From: Thermoanaerobaculia bacterium
GTDB taxonomy: Bacteria > Acidobacteriota > Thermoanaerobaculia > UBA5066
DNA: 29,229 nucleotides
Direction of reading: 5' to 3'
Assembly (NCBI GenBank): GCA_023717585.1
Contig: JAMQPJ010000093.1
Location: 1 to 29,229, forward strand
A model generated the notes under the pieces. It was not told the origin of the DNA. It did no database searches and worked only from the letters and a program-made list of their open reading frames with translations. Position 1 is the stretch's first letter. Every line of letters starts with the position of its first letter. Made by a program: the position numbers and the translations under genes. Of this stretch, positions 1 through 7,912 are shown piece by piece.

Positions 1-1287
1 GGAGATCCAGAGCTGCGCCCTCACACCACCGAACAGCTTCCGCTCGACCATGATGACGTAGACGGGCGCAAGCAGAACCAGCGTCAGGCGTCCGAGCGCC
101 GCGCCGACGACGCCCCACCGCGGGATCGCCACGAGGCCTACGGCGACTCCGGAAAGCAGCCACGCGACACCGAAGACGGCGTTCCACAGCGGGTGGCCCG
201 CAGCTTCGAAAAACTCCCACGGGACGATCAGTATCGCGAGCAGCCCGAAGGACACGGCGAGAACGCCGAGCGCGTCGGCCGCTGCCGCCGCGAAGGCCGG
301 CCCCATCCACAGAGAGAGGATCTCGAGGCGGAGCGACACGAGCGTCACGACGACGACGGCGAGCGGCGGAACCAGCGTCCGGAGCGCCCTCGAATAAAGG
401 CGCCCGAGGTCCGTGGCGCTGCCCGTGTTCCGCGCGGCGGATGCCGCCGGGAGAATTCCGCGGGCCATGTACGTGACGCCCGCATGGAGCTGCAGGGCGA
501 GCGTCATGGACACGACGTAGAACGCGACGGCGTCCAGCCCGAGAGTGCGGCCGATCCACCAGCGCTCGAAGAGCAGCTGGGCGTACCCGGAGAGCTGGTA
601 GACGAATACGGCGCCGCCGAAGACGGCGAAGCCCGCGAGCGGCTTCGCCTCTGCGCGCAGCGCGGCTCCGAAGGGAAACGAACGCCGCGCGCGGAGCACG
701 ACGAAGGCGCCGGCGAGGGCGGTCGCGACCGCCGCCCACAGGACGAGGACCACCGGCCCCGCGCCGGCGCTCGCGAGAACGGCGTTGCCGCCGAGCTGGA
801 GGACGCCGAGGACGAGGAGGGCCCACGTGTAGTCGCCGAACCGGAAGGTCGCGAGCGGCACGGCGACGAGCACCTGAAAAAGTGCGCCCGCGGCGAACGC
901 GGCGGCGACGGCCCCCGCCGCGGCGACCCGGGCCCCCGGCCCGGCGCCGGGAGCCGAGAAGTCCGGCCATGACACGGCGACGAGGAGCGCCGCCGCGACG
1001 GCGCCGGCGGCGCCCACGCGCGTCGCGAGGCGAAGGGCCGTCCCGAGCCAGACCGCGGCGTCCTCGCCGCTCGCGTTCCCGGACGCGCGCTGGATGAAGG
1101 CGCGCCCGAGGCCGCTCGTGAACGTCACGGCGAGGAACCCGGTCAGGAAGGAATAGAGCCCGAAGCCCGCGGTTCCGAGGCCCCGCACGACGATGGGCGT
1201 CACGACGATCGCGAGACAGGTCGGGACGATCCACGCGGCCGCGCCGAGGAGAACCGACGCCCTGAGCCGTGGTTTCTCGCTGCTCAC
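1..1287 (-). CDS. wzx: Wzx-like polysaccharide flippase (partial, C-terminus outside window)
   Basis: Reading the minus strand from a GTG at 1287 gives 429 open codons down to base 1 with no stop. The product is very hydrophobic, with many evenly spaced membrane segments (for example WIVPTCLAIVVTPIVV near the N-terminus), an early G-x-x-G-F-G-L-Y-S-F loop, and short basic cytoplasmic loops. This is typical of the MOP/MATE-superfamily polysaccharide exporters, which flip lipid-linked glycan units across the inner membrane. The start overlaps the stop of the upstream glycosyltransferase by four bases (GTGA), so the two are probably translated together. Family members are usually 400-500 residues, so little is missing. 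It could instead be a generic oligosaccharide flippase of the same superfamily; substrate cannot be read from sequence. Confidence 0.85.
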   Translation of the reverse strand, partial: MSSEKPRLRASVLLGAAAWIVPTCLAIVVTPIVVRGLGTAGFGLYSFLTGFLAVTFTSGLGRAFIQRASGNASGEDAAVWLGTALRLATRVGAAGAVAAALLVAVSWPDFSAPGAGPGARVAAAGAVAAAFAAGALFQVLVAVPLATFRFGDYTWALLVLGVLQLGGNAVLASAGAGPVVLVLWAAVATALAGAFVVLRARRSFPFGAALRAEAKPLAGFAVFGGAVFVYQLSGYAQLLFERWWIGRTLGLDAVAFYVVSMTLALQLHAGVTYMARGILPAASAARNTGSATDLGRLYSRALRTLVPPLAVVVVTLVSLRLEILSLWMGPAFAAAAADALGVLAVSFGLLAILIVPWEFFEAAGHPLWNAVFGVAWLLSGVAVGLVAIPRWGVVGAALGRLTLVLLAPVYVIMVERKLFGGVRAQLWIS

Positions 1288-3437
1288 GCGGTGAGCGCCT
1301 CGTCATAGGCCCGCAGCGTCGCGAGAATGGACTCGTCGGACGCGAAGCGATTCCACGCGGACCGGCGGGCCTCGGCTCCGAGCGCCGCGCGCCGACCCGG
1401 ATCGCGAGCCAGCTCCTCGAGCGCGTCCGCGAGCAGGTCGGGCCGCCGCGGCGGAACGAGCCGGCCGCTCCTGCCGTCCGCGATCGCCTCGGGGATGCCG
1501 TTCACGCTCGTGGACACGCACGCGAGCCCGAGACACATCGCCTCCGTGAGCGCCAGAGGAAGACCCTCTTCGTGGCTCGGGAGAGCGAACACGTCGGCCA
1601 CGCGCAGGAGGACGAGCGCGTCGAGGCGGCGTGCGCCGAAGTCCCCGGGCGTCAGGAAGCGGAAGCGCGCTCCGAGCCCGAATCCTTCGATGTGCTTGAG
1701 GACGTCCTCCGCCGGCGCCCGGTTCGCGAGCCACACGAAGCCCGCGTCGACGCCGCGCCCATCGAGCAGCCGGGCCGCCTCGAGGAGATCCCAGCAGCCC
1801 TTGCGCTCGAGGAACTGGCCGACCGCGAAGACGCGGCACGCCGCCGGCGGAAGGCCGAGCCGGGCCGCGAGCGCCTCCCGTCCGAGAGGCGCGGCGAGGG
1901 CCGCCTCGATCTCGGAGGGGTCCGTGTTGCCGTACGAGACGGGGACGCGGGCGAGCTCGCGTGGCGAAAGCGTTCGCGCGAGGCTGACCTTCGCATCCCC
2001 GTTCGTCGCCACGAGGCGGAGGCGCGGGGAGCGGGCGAGGACGTTCACGGCCAGCGCGGAGAGGCGCGTCCGAAAGCTCCACGGCGGGCGCGTCGCCGTA
2101 TGCATCGTGAAGAACACGTTGCGGAATCGAGTGAGGATCACGAAGAAGCTCGCGGCGACGTACGGGCTCACGTCTGCGTGAACGAGCGCGCCCCTGAACC
2201 TGGGCGCGAGGAGCCGCCGCGCGAGCGCCGCGTCCGTCCGGAACCTCACGAGGCGATTCCGGAGCTTCCCGGCAATGCCCGCCGCCGGGCACGAGCCGTA
2301 TGCCGCGGGAAACGTCTCGACGGACACGCCGGCTTCCGCGAGCCAGGCGAGGAGGACGGGATCGGTTCCGAGAGGCACGACGGCGCGGACCTCGAACCGT
2401 CCGCGCAGACGTTTCATCAGGTTCAGGAAGTAGATCTGCACGCCGCCCCAGTCGAGGTACGGCCACGCGTAGACGACGAGAGGGCGCGCGCCTCCGGCCG
2501 GGGCCGCGGACAGCCCGGGGGGAAGGCGGTCGCGCAGGGCACCGCCGTCTTCGTGCGGCGGGAAGGACTTCGAAAGGCCCAGCCGCCGCAGCGCGACTCG
2601 AGCGACGAACACGGCCGTCGCGGCGATCCCCCGTGCCCGCGTCGGCGCGACGCGCCAGTTCGTGAAGGCGCGGGTCCTGAGGTTGTGCTGGCTCGTCCTG
2701 TCGACGATCAGGTGCCGCCAGACCTCGCGGAGCGGCAGCGTGCCGAGGCTTGGATACGTCCGGCCGGGTTCGCAAATCACCCGCGCGCCGGGGTCGACGA
2801 GCAGCCGCCACCCCGCCCGTCTCATCCTCGGCGTCAGCTCGGCGTCTCCGTGATGCGGCAGGTGGCGCTCGTCCATGAGCCCGCACTCGCGGAGCGCGCC
2901 CGCCGGGAAGAGCACGCAGTTCCCGACGAGGATCTGGACCTCGAACGGAACCCGAGGCACCGTATCGACGGTCTGCTGGAGCCAGTGCCGCCAGCCTCCC
3001 CAGTGCACGCCCCACTCGGCGCCAACCTGAACGACGCGTCCCTTCTCGCCCTTGAGGAGCAGGAGGCCGCCCACGACGGAGCGCGGGTTCCGCTCCGCCG
3101 TCGCGACGAGGCTGGCGAGAAGCCCACGGTCCGGCACGGCGTCGTCGTTCATCGCGAGGATGTAGTCCGGTTCCTGCGCGAGCGCCGCCTCGACGCCGCG
3201 GTTCGTTCCGGCCGTGAACCAGAGCGTTCCGTCGCCCGGAACGATCTCAACCAGCGGGAATTCCCTGCGAATCGCGCCGGCCGTGCCATCGGTAGAGCCG
3301 TCGTCGACGACGATGGTGGTGAGATCCAGCCCCGCAAGGTCCAGGGAGGCCAGCGCACGCAGCCACCGGAGTGTCGTGTCCCGCCGGTTGTGCACGGGCG
3401 CGACGGCCACGACCCGCACGGGCCGCGTCCCGCTCAT
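1284..3437 (-). CDS. Two-domain glycosyltransferase, GT2 fused to GT4
   Basis: The product has about 717 residues. The first ~300 residues are a GT-A fold GT2: a beta-strand opening (VRVVAVAPVHNRRD), a VVDDGSTDGT nucleotide-binding motif, and NDDA in the DxD position. The rest, from about residue 320, is a GT-B fold GT4: GGVQIYFLNLMKRL near its start and SHEEGLPLALTEAM with the E-x7-E pair in the donor site. The protein probably adds two successive sugars to a lipid-linked chain in the cytoplasm. The open frame extends to a GTG at 3467. I prefer the ATG at 3437 because it sits at the usual distance before the first GT2 strand, and a TAGCAT hexamer ends seven bases upstream of it. It leads the unit that continues into the flippase. 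Acceptor and donor sugars are unknown. Confidence 0.9.
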   Translation of the reverse strand: MSGTRPVRVVAVAPVHNRRDTTLRWLRALASLDLAGLDLTTIVVDDGSTDGTAGAIRREFPLVEIVPGDGTLWFTAGTNRGVEAALAQEPDYILAMNDDAVPDRGLLASLVATAERNPRSVVGGLLLLKGEKGRVVQVGAEWGVHWGGWRHWLQQTVDTVPRVPFEVQILVGNCVLFPAGALRECGLMDERHLPHHGDAELTPRMRRAGWRLLVDPGARVICEPGRTYPSLGTLPLREVWRHLIVDRTSQHNLRTRAFTNWRVAPTRARGIAATAVFVARVALRRLGLSKSFPPHEDGGALRDRLPPGLSAAPAGGARPLVVYAWPYLDWGGVQIYFLNLMKRLRGRFEVRAVVPLGTDPVLLAWLAEAGVSVETFPAAYGSCPAAGIAGKLRNRLVRFRTDAALARRLLAPRFRGALVHADVSPYVAASFFVILTRFRNVFFTMHTATRPPWSFRTRLSALAVNVLARSPRLRLVATNGDAKVSLARTLSPRELARVPVSYGNTDPSEIEAALAAPLGREALAARLGLPPAACRVFAVGQFLERKGCWDLLEAARLLDGRGVDAGFVWLANRAPAEDVLKHIEGFGLGARFRFLTPGDFGARRLDALVLLRVADVFALPSHEEGLPLALTEAMCLGLACVSTSVNGIPEAIADGRSGRLVPPRRPDLLADALEELARDPGRRAALGAEARRSAWNRFASDESILATLRAYDEALTA

Positions 3438-3444
3438 GTGCGCG

Positions 3445-3450
3445 ATGCTA
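3445..3450 (-). promoter_or_regulatory. -10-like hexamer TAGCAT for leaderless start at 3437
   Basis: On the minus strand TAGCAT is followed by seven bases and then the ATG at 3437. A transcript starting at the usual distance from a -10 box would begin at or next to the start codon. No convincing -35 box is visible by eye. Confidence 0.4.
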
Positions 3451-3574
3451 GCGCGGTTCGACGGCACGGGACGAAATTCCCCGACGGGTCCATAATGGCA
3501 GTGAGTTCGACTCTTCGGCGAACACTTCAGTTAGACGACTGACTCTCAATCGCGCTGGCGGGCGGTTCCTCGCG

Positions 3575-3587
3575 TAAACTTCGGAGG
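3575..3587 (+). promoter_or_regulatory. TAAACT -10-like box and GGAGG ribosome binding site that select a TTG start
   Basis: TAAACT lies at 3575-3580 and GGAGG at 3583-3587. The GGAGG is six bases before a TTG at 3594 but fifteen before the in-frame ATG at 3603. The spacing favours TTG as the start of the downstream gene. The 126-base gap 3468-3593 also carries the divergent promoter for the minus-strand glycosyltransferase. Confidence 0.4.
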
Positions 3588-3593
3588 CGGAAA

Positions 3594-4709
3594 TTGCGTC
3601 TCATGGGCATGTTCTTCCGGCCTGGACGAGATCGATTCGCCCGAATCCTGATCGGGGCCGGTGTTCTCTTCCTGTCGCGCGGAACGCTCGAGGCCGGGAA
3701 TCCAGCTCCCTCCTTCAACCTCGGCCTCACGCCGCGCACGGTCGTACGGGCACGAACCGCGCGCGCACCGTCTTATCTCCAGTCCTACCCCCGCGCGCCC
3801 TTCTCGCCGATCGTCGAGGCCGAGATCTACCAGGTCCCGACGATCGACGGGGCTTTCGCCGTATGGACCGCCGCATGGGGGCTGAACGGCGACGGATCGC
3901 AGAACCCGGTCACGTCCTGGGGCTACAACACGAGAGCGTCCGCTCAATTCGATCCCGCGTTTCGCATGATCGAGCTCACCTTCGAGGCAAGCTACCTCAA
4001 TTCCTACGGCTTCCATCAGGCGGAAGCGTACTTTCAGTTCCAGGACCTCGACGGCACGTACAGAAGGCCGATCCAGTTCGAGATCCCGTTCGAGGGGCCG
4101 AACGCCCTCGAGACGATCGGGCTCACGAGCACGAGCTGGTTCTCGTTCCTCGACGCCACGAGCCAGCGCCAACGCGTGAAGATCAGCGACATCTTCGCCC
4201 TTGCCCGCAACGTGCCTCTGTACTTCAGCGACACGCCGGACTGCGCCGGATGCGGCACGGACGTCGGCCTCGTCCCCCAGGCCGCCGGCGAGCTCGCCGT
4301 CGTGAAGAGCACGACCGACATTCTGGGCGACCTCCGGGCGGGGGTGATCAGGGCCGACGCGCTCTTCGGCGACGGCTCCGGAATCACGAGCTTGAACGCG
4401 TCGGCGCTCACGAGCGGGACGCTGCCGGAGTCGGCTCTCCCCACGAGCGTCCGATCCTCGTTCCGCACGGCCGCCGCCCTCCGCAACGAGGCCGTGGGTC
4501 AGGCCGTGCTCCGCGGCGGAAAGGCCACCGTCCAGGCGCCGCTCGTCCGCGCCGCGTCGCGGATCTTTCTTTCCTACGCGGGAGCCGTCGGCCAGATCGG
4601 AAGCCTCTTCGTGGCCGGGATCGTGGACGGCGCGAGCTTCGAGATCCGCAGCACGTCGCCGACCGACGATTCCCCCGTGAACTACTGGATTCTCGACACC
4701 GACCGCTAG
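3594..4709 (+). CDS. Secreted protein with phage tail-fibre-like C-terminal domain
   Basis: The product has 371 residues and begins with a basic stretch and a hydrophobic segment (ARILIGAGVLFLS), which looks like an export signal. Residues ~70-230 form an unrecognised domain rich in aromatic and acidic residues, with a C-x2-C pair (PDCAGCGTD). Around residue 259 comes GDGSGITSLNASALTSGTLP, a linker type common in trimeric fibre proteins. Residues ~300-371 (GGKATVQAP, SRIFLSYAG, VGQIGSLFV, SFEIRSTSPTDDS) resemble the beta-rich C-terminal module seen on many phage tail and neck fibres. I infer a secreted, probably trimeric surface or adhesive protein. The start is TTG or the ATG nine bases later. 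It is convergent with the SBBP gene, leaving 34 bases between stops with no clear terminator. Confidence 0.65.
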   Translation: MRLMGMFFRPGRDRFARILIGAGVLFLSRGTLEAGNPAPSFNLGLTPRTVVRARTARAPSYLQSYPRAPFSPIVEAEIYQVPTIDGAFAVWTAAWGLNGDGSQNPVTSWGYNTRASAQFDPAFRMIELTFEASYLNSYGFHQAEAYFQFQDLDGTYRRPIQFEIPFEGPNALETIGLTSTSWFSFLDATSQRQRVKISDIFALARNVPLYFSDTPDCAGCGTDVGLVPQAAGELAVVKSTTDILGDLRAGVIRADALFGDGSGITSLNASALTSGTLPESALPTSVRSSFRTAAALRNEAVGQAVLRGGKATVQAPLVRAASRIFLSYAGAVGQIGSLFVAGIVDGASFEIRSTSPTDDSPVNYWILDTDR

Positions 4710-4743
4710 TCCGATCCTTCCCCCCGCACGTGCACCCGCACCC

Positions 4744-5577
4744 TCACGGAGGCGACCCGACAGCGGGCTTGTCGGCAGAGAGTCCAAAAGCCTCGGCGCC
4801 AAAACCCCCGCTGCTGCGGAGAATCCACCACGTGCCGGTGCTCGGCCGGTAGATCGCAATGTCCGTCTTGCCGTCTCCGTCGTAGTCACCCGCTACCGGA
4901 ACGTCGGTCGAGATGCCAAACGCTTGGGGCGCCGCCGTTCCGTCGCTGCTCCTCAGTATCCACCACGTTCCGTAGCTCGGCCGGTAGATCGCAATGTCCG
5001 TCTTGCCGTCTCCGTCGTAGTCACCCGGCACGGGAATATCCCCGGCGAGGCCGAAGCTCTGCGCCGAGAAGGCACTGTCGCTGCTCCTCAGGACATACCA
5101 GGTGCCGGTGCTCGGGCGGTAGACCGCGATGTCGGTCTTGCCGTCCCCGTCGTAGTCGCCCGGCACGGGAACGTCCCCGCTCAAGCCCCAGCCTTGTGCC
5201 TGGAAGGAACTGTCGCTGCTCCTCAGGACATACCAGGTGCCGCTGCTCGGGCGGAAGACCGCTATGTCGGTCTTGCCGTCCCCGTCGTAGTCGCCTGGCA
5301 CGGGAACGTCCGTTGAAATGCCCCAATTGATCACCGCGGCAGTCCCGGTCGTACTCCGGAGGATCCACCAGGCCCCCGTGCTGGGCCGAAAAATGGCAAT
5401 GTCCCACTTTCCGTCCCCATCGTAGTCGCCCGGCGCGGGGATGTCGGTCGAGATGCCGAACGCGCCCGCGTTGACCACGCCGTTGCTGCTCCGGCGGGTC
5501 CACCACGTGCCGGAGGACGGCCGGTACACGGTGATGTCCGTCCTGCCGTCGCCGTCGTAGTCGCCGTTGGGCGTGCC
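4744..5577 (-). repeat. Tandem 135-bp coding repeats (six FG-GAP units)
   Basis: The 3' part of the repeat protein gene is six direct repeats with an exact 135-base period. Bases 5074-5176 and 5209-5311 differ at only four of 103 positions. Bases 4841-4891 and 4976-5026 are identical over 51 positions. Other copies are more diverged, so neighbouring units were duplicated or converted recently. Confidence 0.9.
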
Positions 5578-7818
5578 GAGGACGAACTTGGTGACGAAGG
5601 CGTCGGACGCCGACCCGCCGAACGTCGGCTGGAACGGGCCCGCGGTGGGAAAATTCGTGGAATTCGTCTCGCCCGTGACCCAGGCGCTACCGGCAGCGTT
5701 CACGGCGATGCCGTAAGCGTGCTCGCTCCCCGTGCTGCCGCCCAGGTACGTGCTGAACCGCAAGGCGCTGCCCGCGGCGTTGAGCCTGCTGACGAAGGCG
5801 TCACCGGTTCCGCCCCTGACCGACTGGAACGCTGCCGCCGTGGGGAAATCAGTCGAGCTGGTGAACCCGGAGACATAGGCGTTGCCCCCGCGGTCCACCC
5901 CGACGGCATAGGCACGCTCTCCTCCGCTGCCGCCCAGATACGTGCTGTACACGAGGGCGCTTCCTGCCGCGTTGAGCTTCGCGACAAAGGCGTCTTCTCC
6001 GGGCCCGCCTCTGGACGCCTGCAACGGTGAGGCGGTTGGAAAGTTGATCGAATCGGTGTAGCCCGCGACATACGCGTTCCGGGCCGTGTCTATCGCGATA
6101 CCGTTGACGGCGTCATAGGCCGTGCCCCCAAGGTACGTGCTGTAGTAGAGCGCGCTGCCCGCAGAGTTGAACTTGACGACAAAGCCGTCGTTGAATCCGC
6201 CCCCGTTGAGTGCCTGGATCGTGCTCGTGCTCGCGCCCGGAAAATTCGTCGAGGCTGTCGTGCCGCCCACGTACGCGTTGCCGTCGCTGTCCACCGCAAT
6301 GGCGCCGCCGTCGAGGCTGTACTCGCTGCCGTTGCCACCCAGGTACGTGCTGTAGACCAGGCCGCTGCCCGCCGCGTTGACCTTGGTGACGAAGGCGTCG
6401 AAGCTTCCAATCGAACCGTTTTGGGACTGAAAGGGGGAAGCGGTCGGAAAATTACCCGTGCCATTGACGGAGCTCGTGTGGCCCGTGACATAGGCCTCGT
6501 CGAAACCGTCCACCGCGATGCCGTAGCCCCTCTCCGTCCCGCTGCCGCCCAGGTAGGTGCTGTACACCAGCGCGTTGCCCGCCGGATTGATCTTGGTGAC
6601 GAAGGCGTCGCCGCCACCGGCGTACACCCCCTGAAGAGCGCCAACCCTGGGAAACGGGATATTGCCGATTCCGGGGACGGTAGGTGAATCTGTCTCGCCC
6701 GTCACGTACGCATTGAACGTGCTGTCCACCGCGATGGCGTAGCCGAAGTCTCCGCCGCTGCCCCCGAGATAGGTGCTGTAGACGAGGGCGTTGCCCGCGG
6801 CGTTGAGCTTGGCGACGAACACGTCGTAGCTCCCTGACCAGCTCGGCTGGATCAGACTCGTGCTGGCACCGGGGAAATCGACGGAATTCGTCTCGCCCGT
6901 GACGTACGCGCAGCCGGCGCTGTCCACGGCGATGGCGCGGCCGACGTCGGTTCCGCCGCCACCGAGATACGTGGAGTACGACAGCACCGGGTCGATGACC
7001 AAAGACCGGGTTGTGTCGTAGCGGGCGACCTGAAAGCCCACGTGGCCGTTCGCGTGCAGCACGTAGCGCCCATCCACCGGCTGGCGCTTCCCGTCGATGT
7101 CCTGGTAGATCACCGGCTTGTGCTGTTCGATGTCACCCTGAGACGTCCGGAGCACCAGGTTGCCCTCCGGGTCGAGCGAGAGCTTCTGCACGCCCTCGAA
7201 GGCGAGTGTGATGCGCCGGGGATCGGCGTCCGGGGCGACCACGATGTCGTATTCCAGCTGACGCTGGTTGCCGTAGTAGATCAGGTCGATGCCGGGATAC
7301 ACATCGGCGGCCTTCACCCTCGCGTAGTTCGGCACATCGCGCTGCCATCGCGCGGGGTCGTCGCCGATGAAATAGTTGCTCGTGCCGGGCAGCGGATCGA
7401 GCCCCTTGAGATCGGGATGTTCGTTCGCGCCCACGAGCCGCATGCGCACCACCGCCGCGGGCCGGACAGGCTCATCGGGTGCGGCGCGTCGGCTGGTCGC
7501 GGCGCGTTCGGCCGCAGCGTGTCCGCGTCGCGTCGAAGCGCGCAGGCTCAGGACCGCTTCGGTGGGCGTGAGGAAGAGGCCGTAGCCGCGGCCGCGAGCG
7601 AGGAACTTCACACGCTTTTCGCTTTGTCCCTGGTTCGCCTCGAAGCTCAGGGGCAGATTGCCGTAGCTCACCGAGAGCCGCGTTCGTCCTGCTGCATCTG
7701 CGCCCGGCAGGGTCGTCAAGACCTTCCCATGGGCCTCGAAGGCGACGAACGCCGCTCCAAGAAGGAATGCCGCGGCGAAGCTCCGCATTTTCGCCTGTTT
7801 CGTCGACTGCCGTTTCAT
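4744..7818 (-). CDS. Large secreted SBBP beta-propeller and FG-GAP repeat protein
   Basis: The product has 1024 residues. It starts with a signal peptide (MRSFAAAFLLGAAFVAFEAHG). Residues ~45-280 match the N-terminal domain that usually precedes SBBP repeats (LPLSFEANQGQ, FLARGRGYGLFL). Residues ~280-750 hold seven SBBP repeats, each opening with STYLGG and carrying A-Y-V-T/S-G and a N/D-F-P element. Residues ~748-1022 hold six 45-residue FG-GAP/VCBS repeats, each with D-Y-D-G-D-G, a likely calcium-binding loop, followed by RPSxGTWW/Y. Such proteins are extracellular beta-propellers; their ligands are generally unknown. A GGGAG ribosome binding site lies five bases before the ATG at 7818. No sorting signal or membrane anchor is visible at the C-terminus. 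Confidence 0.9.
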   Translation of the reverse strand: MKRQSTKQAKMRSFAAAFLLGAAFVAFEAHGKVLTTLPGADAAGRTRLSVSYGNLPLSFEANQGQSEKRVKFLARGRGYGLFLTPTEAVLSLRASTRRGHAAAERAATSRRAAPDEPVRPAAVVRMRLVGANEHPDLKGLDPLPGTSNYFIGDDPARWQRDVPNYARVKAADVYPGIDLIYYGNQRQLEYDIVVAPDADPRRITLAFEGVQKLSLDPEGNLVLRTSQGDIEQHKPVIYQDIDGKRQPVDGRYVLHANGHVGFQVARYDTTRSLVIDPVLSYSTYLGGGGTDVGRAIAVDSAGCAYVTGETNSVDFPGASTSLIQPSWSGSYDVFVAKLNAAGNALVYSTYLGGSGGDFGYAIAVDSTFNAYVTGETDSPTVPGIGNIPFPRVGALQGVYAGGGDAFVTKINPAGNALVYSTYLGGSGTERGYGIAVDGFDEAYVTGHTSSVNGTGNFPTASPFQSQNGSIGSFDAFVTKVNAAGSGLVYSTYLGGNGSEYSLDGGAIAVDSDGNAYVGGTTASTNFPGASTSTIQALNGGGFNDGFVVKFNSAGSALYYSTYLGGTAYDAVNGIAIDTARNAYVAGYTDSINFPTASPLQASRGGPGEDAFVAKLNAAGSALVYSTYLGGSGGERAYAVGVDRGGNAYVSGFTSSTDFPTAAAFQSVRGGTGDAFVSRLNAAGSALRFSTYLGGSTGSEHAYGIAVNAAGSAWVTGETNSTNFPTAGPFQPTFGGSASDAFVTKFVLGTPNGDYDGDGRTDITVYRPSSGTWWTRRSSNGVVNAGAFGISTDIPAPGDYDGDGKWDIAIFRPSTGAWWILRSTTGTAAVINWGISTDVPVPGDYDGDGKTDIAVFRPSSGTWYVLRSSDSSFQAQGWGLSGDVPVPGDYDGDGKTDIAVYRPSTGTWYVLRSSDSAFSAQSFGLAGDIPVPGDYDGDGKTDIAIYRPSYGTWWILRSSDGTAAPQAFGISTDVPVAGDYDGDGKTDIAIYRPSTGTWWILRSSGGFGAEAFGLSADKPAVGSPP

Positions 7819-7912
7819 CTTTTCTCCCTTGCCCGGCGATCATGACAGAGACTCCTTCGCGATGGGTTTCCGTCCGCGGACCGTTGCCTCCGAACACTTC
7901 CTGTGGGATCTC

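Noticed and set aside
193..972. 259-codon plus-strand open frame at the left edge
   Set aside because: The minus strand encodes a continuous polytopic flippase here; the plus frame is charged low-complexity sequence.
3491..3496. CATAAT as a plus-strand -10 box for the gene at 3594
   Set aside because: It would give a ~90-base leader and has no -35 match at 16-18 bases; the TAAACT at 3575 is closer to the ribosome binding site.
1269..3542. 757-codon open frame on the plus strand opposite the GT2-GT4 gene
   Set aside because: It is arginine-, glutamate- and proline-rich with no recognisable domain, and the opposite strand encodes a clear two-domain enzyme. It is a shadow of GC-rich codon use.
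4710..4743. Possible bidirectional terminator between the convergent genes
   Set aside because: Only a short GCACGTGC palindrome is present, with no stable stem or T-tract.
4744..5577. Regular repeats considered as a CRISPR-like or non-coding array
   Set aside because: The 135-base period is in frame and encodes FG-GAP units with calcium-loop motifs; there are no spacers.
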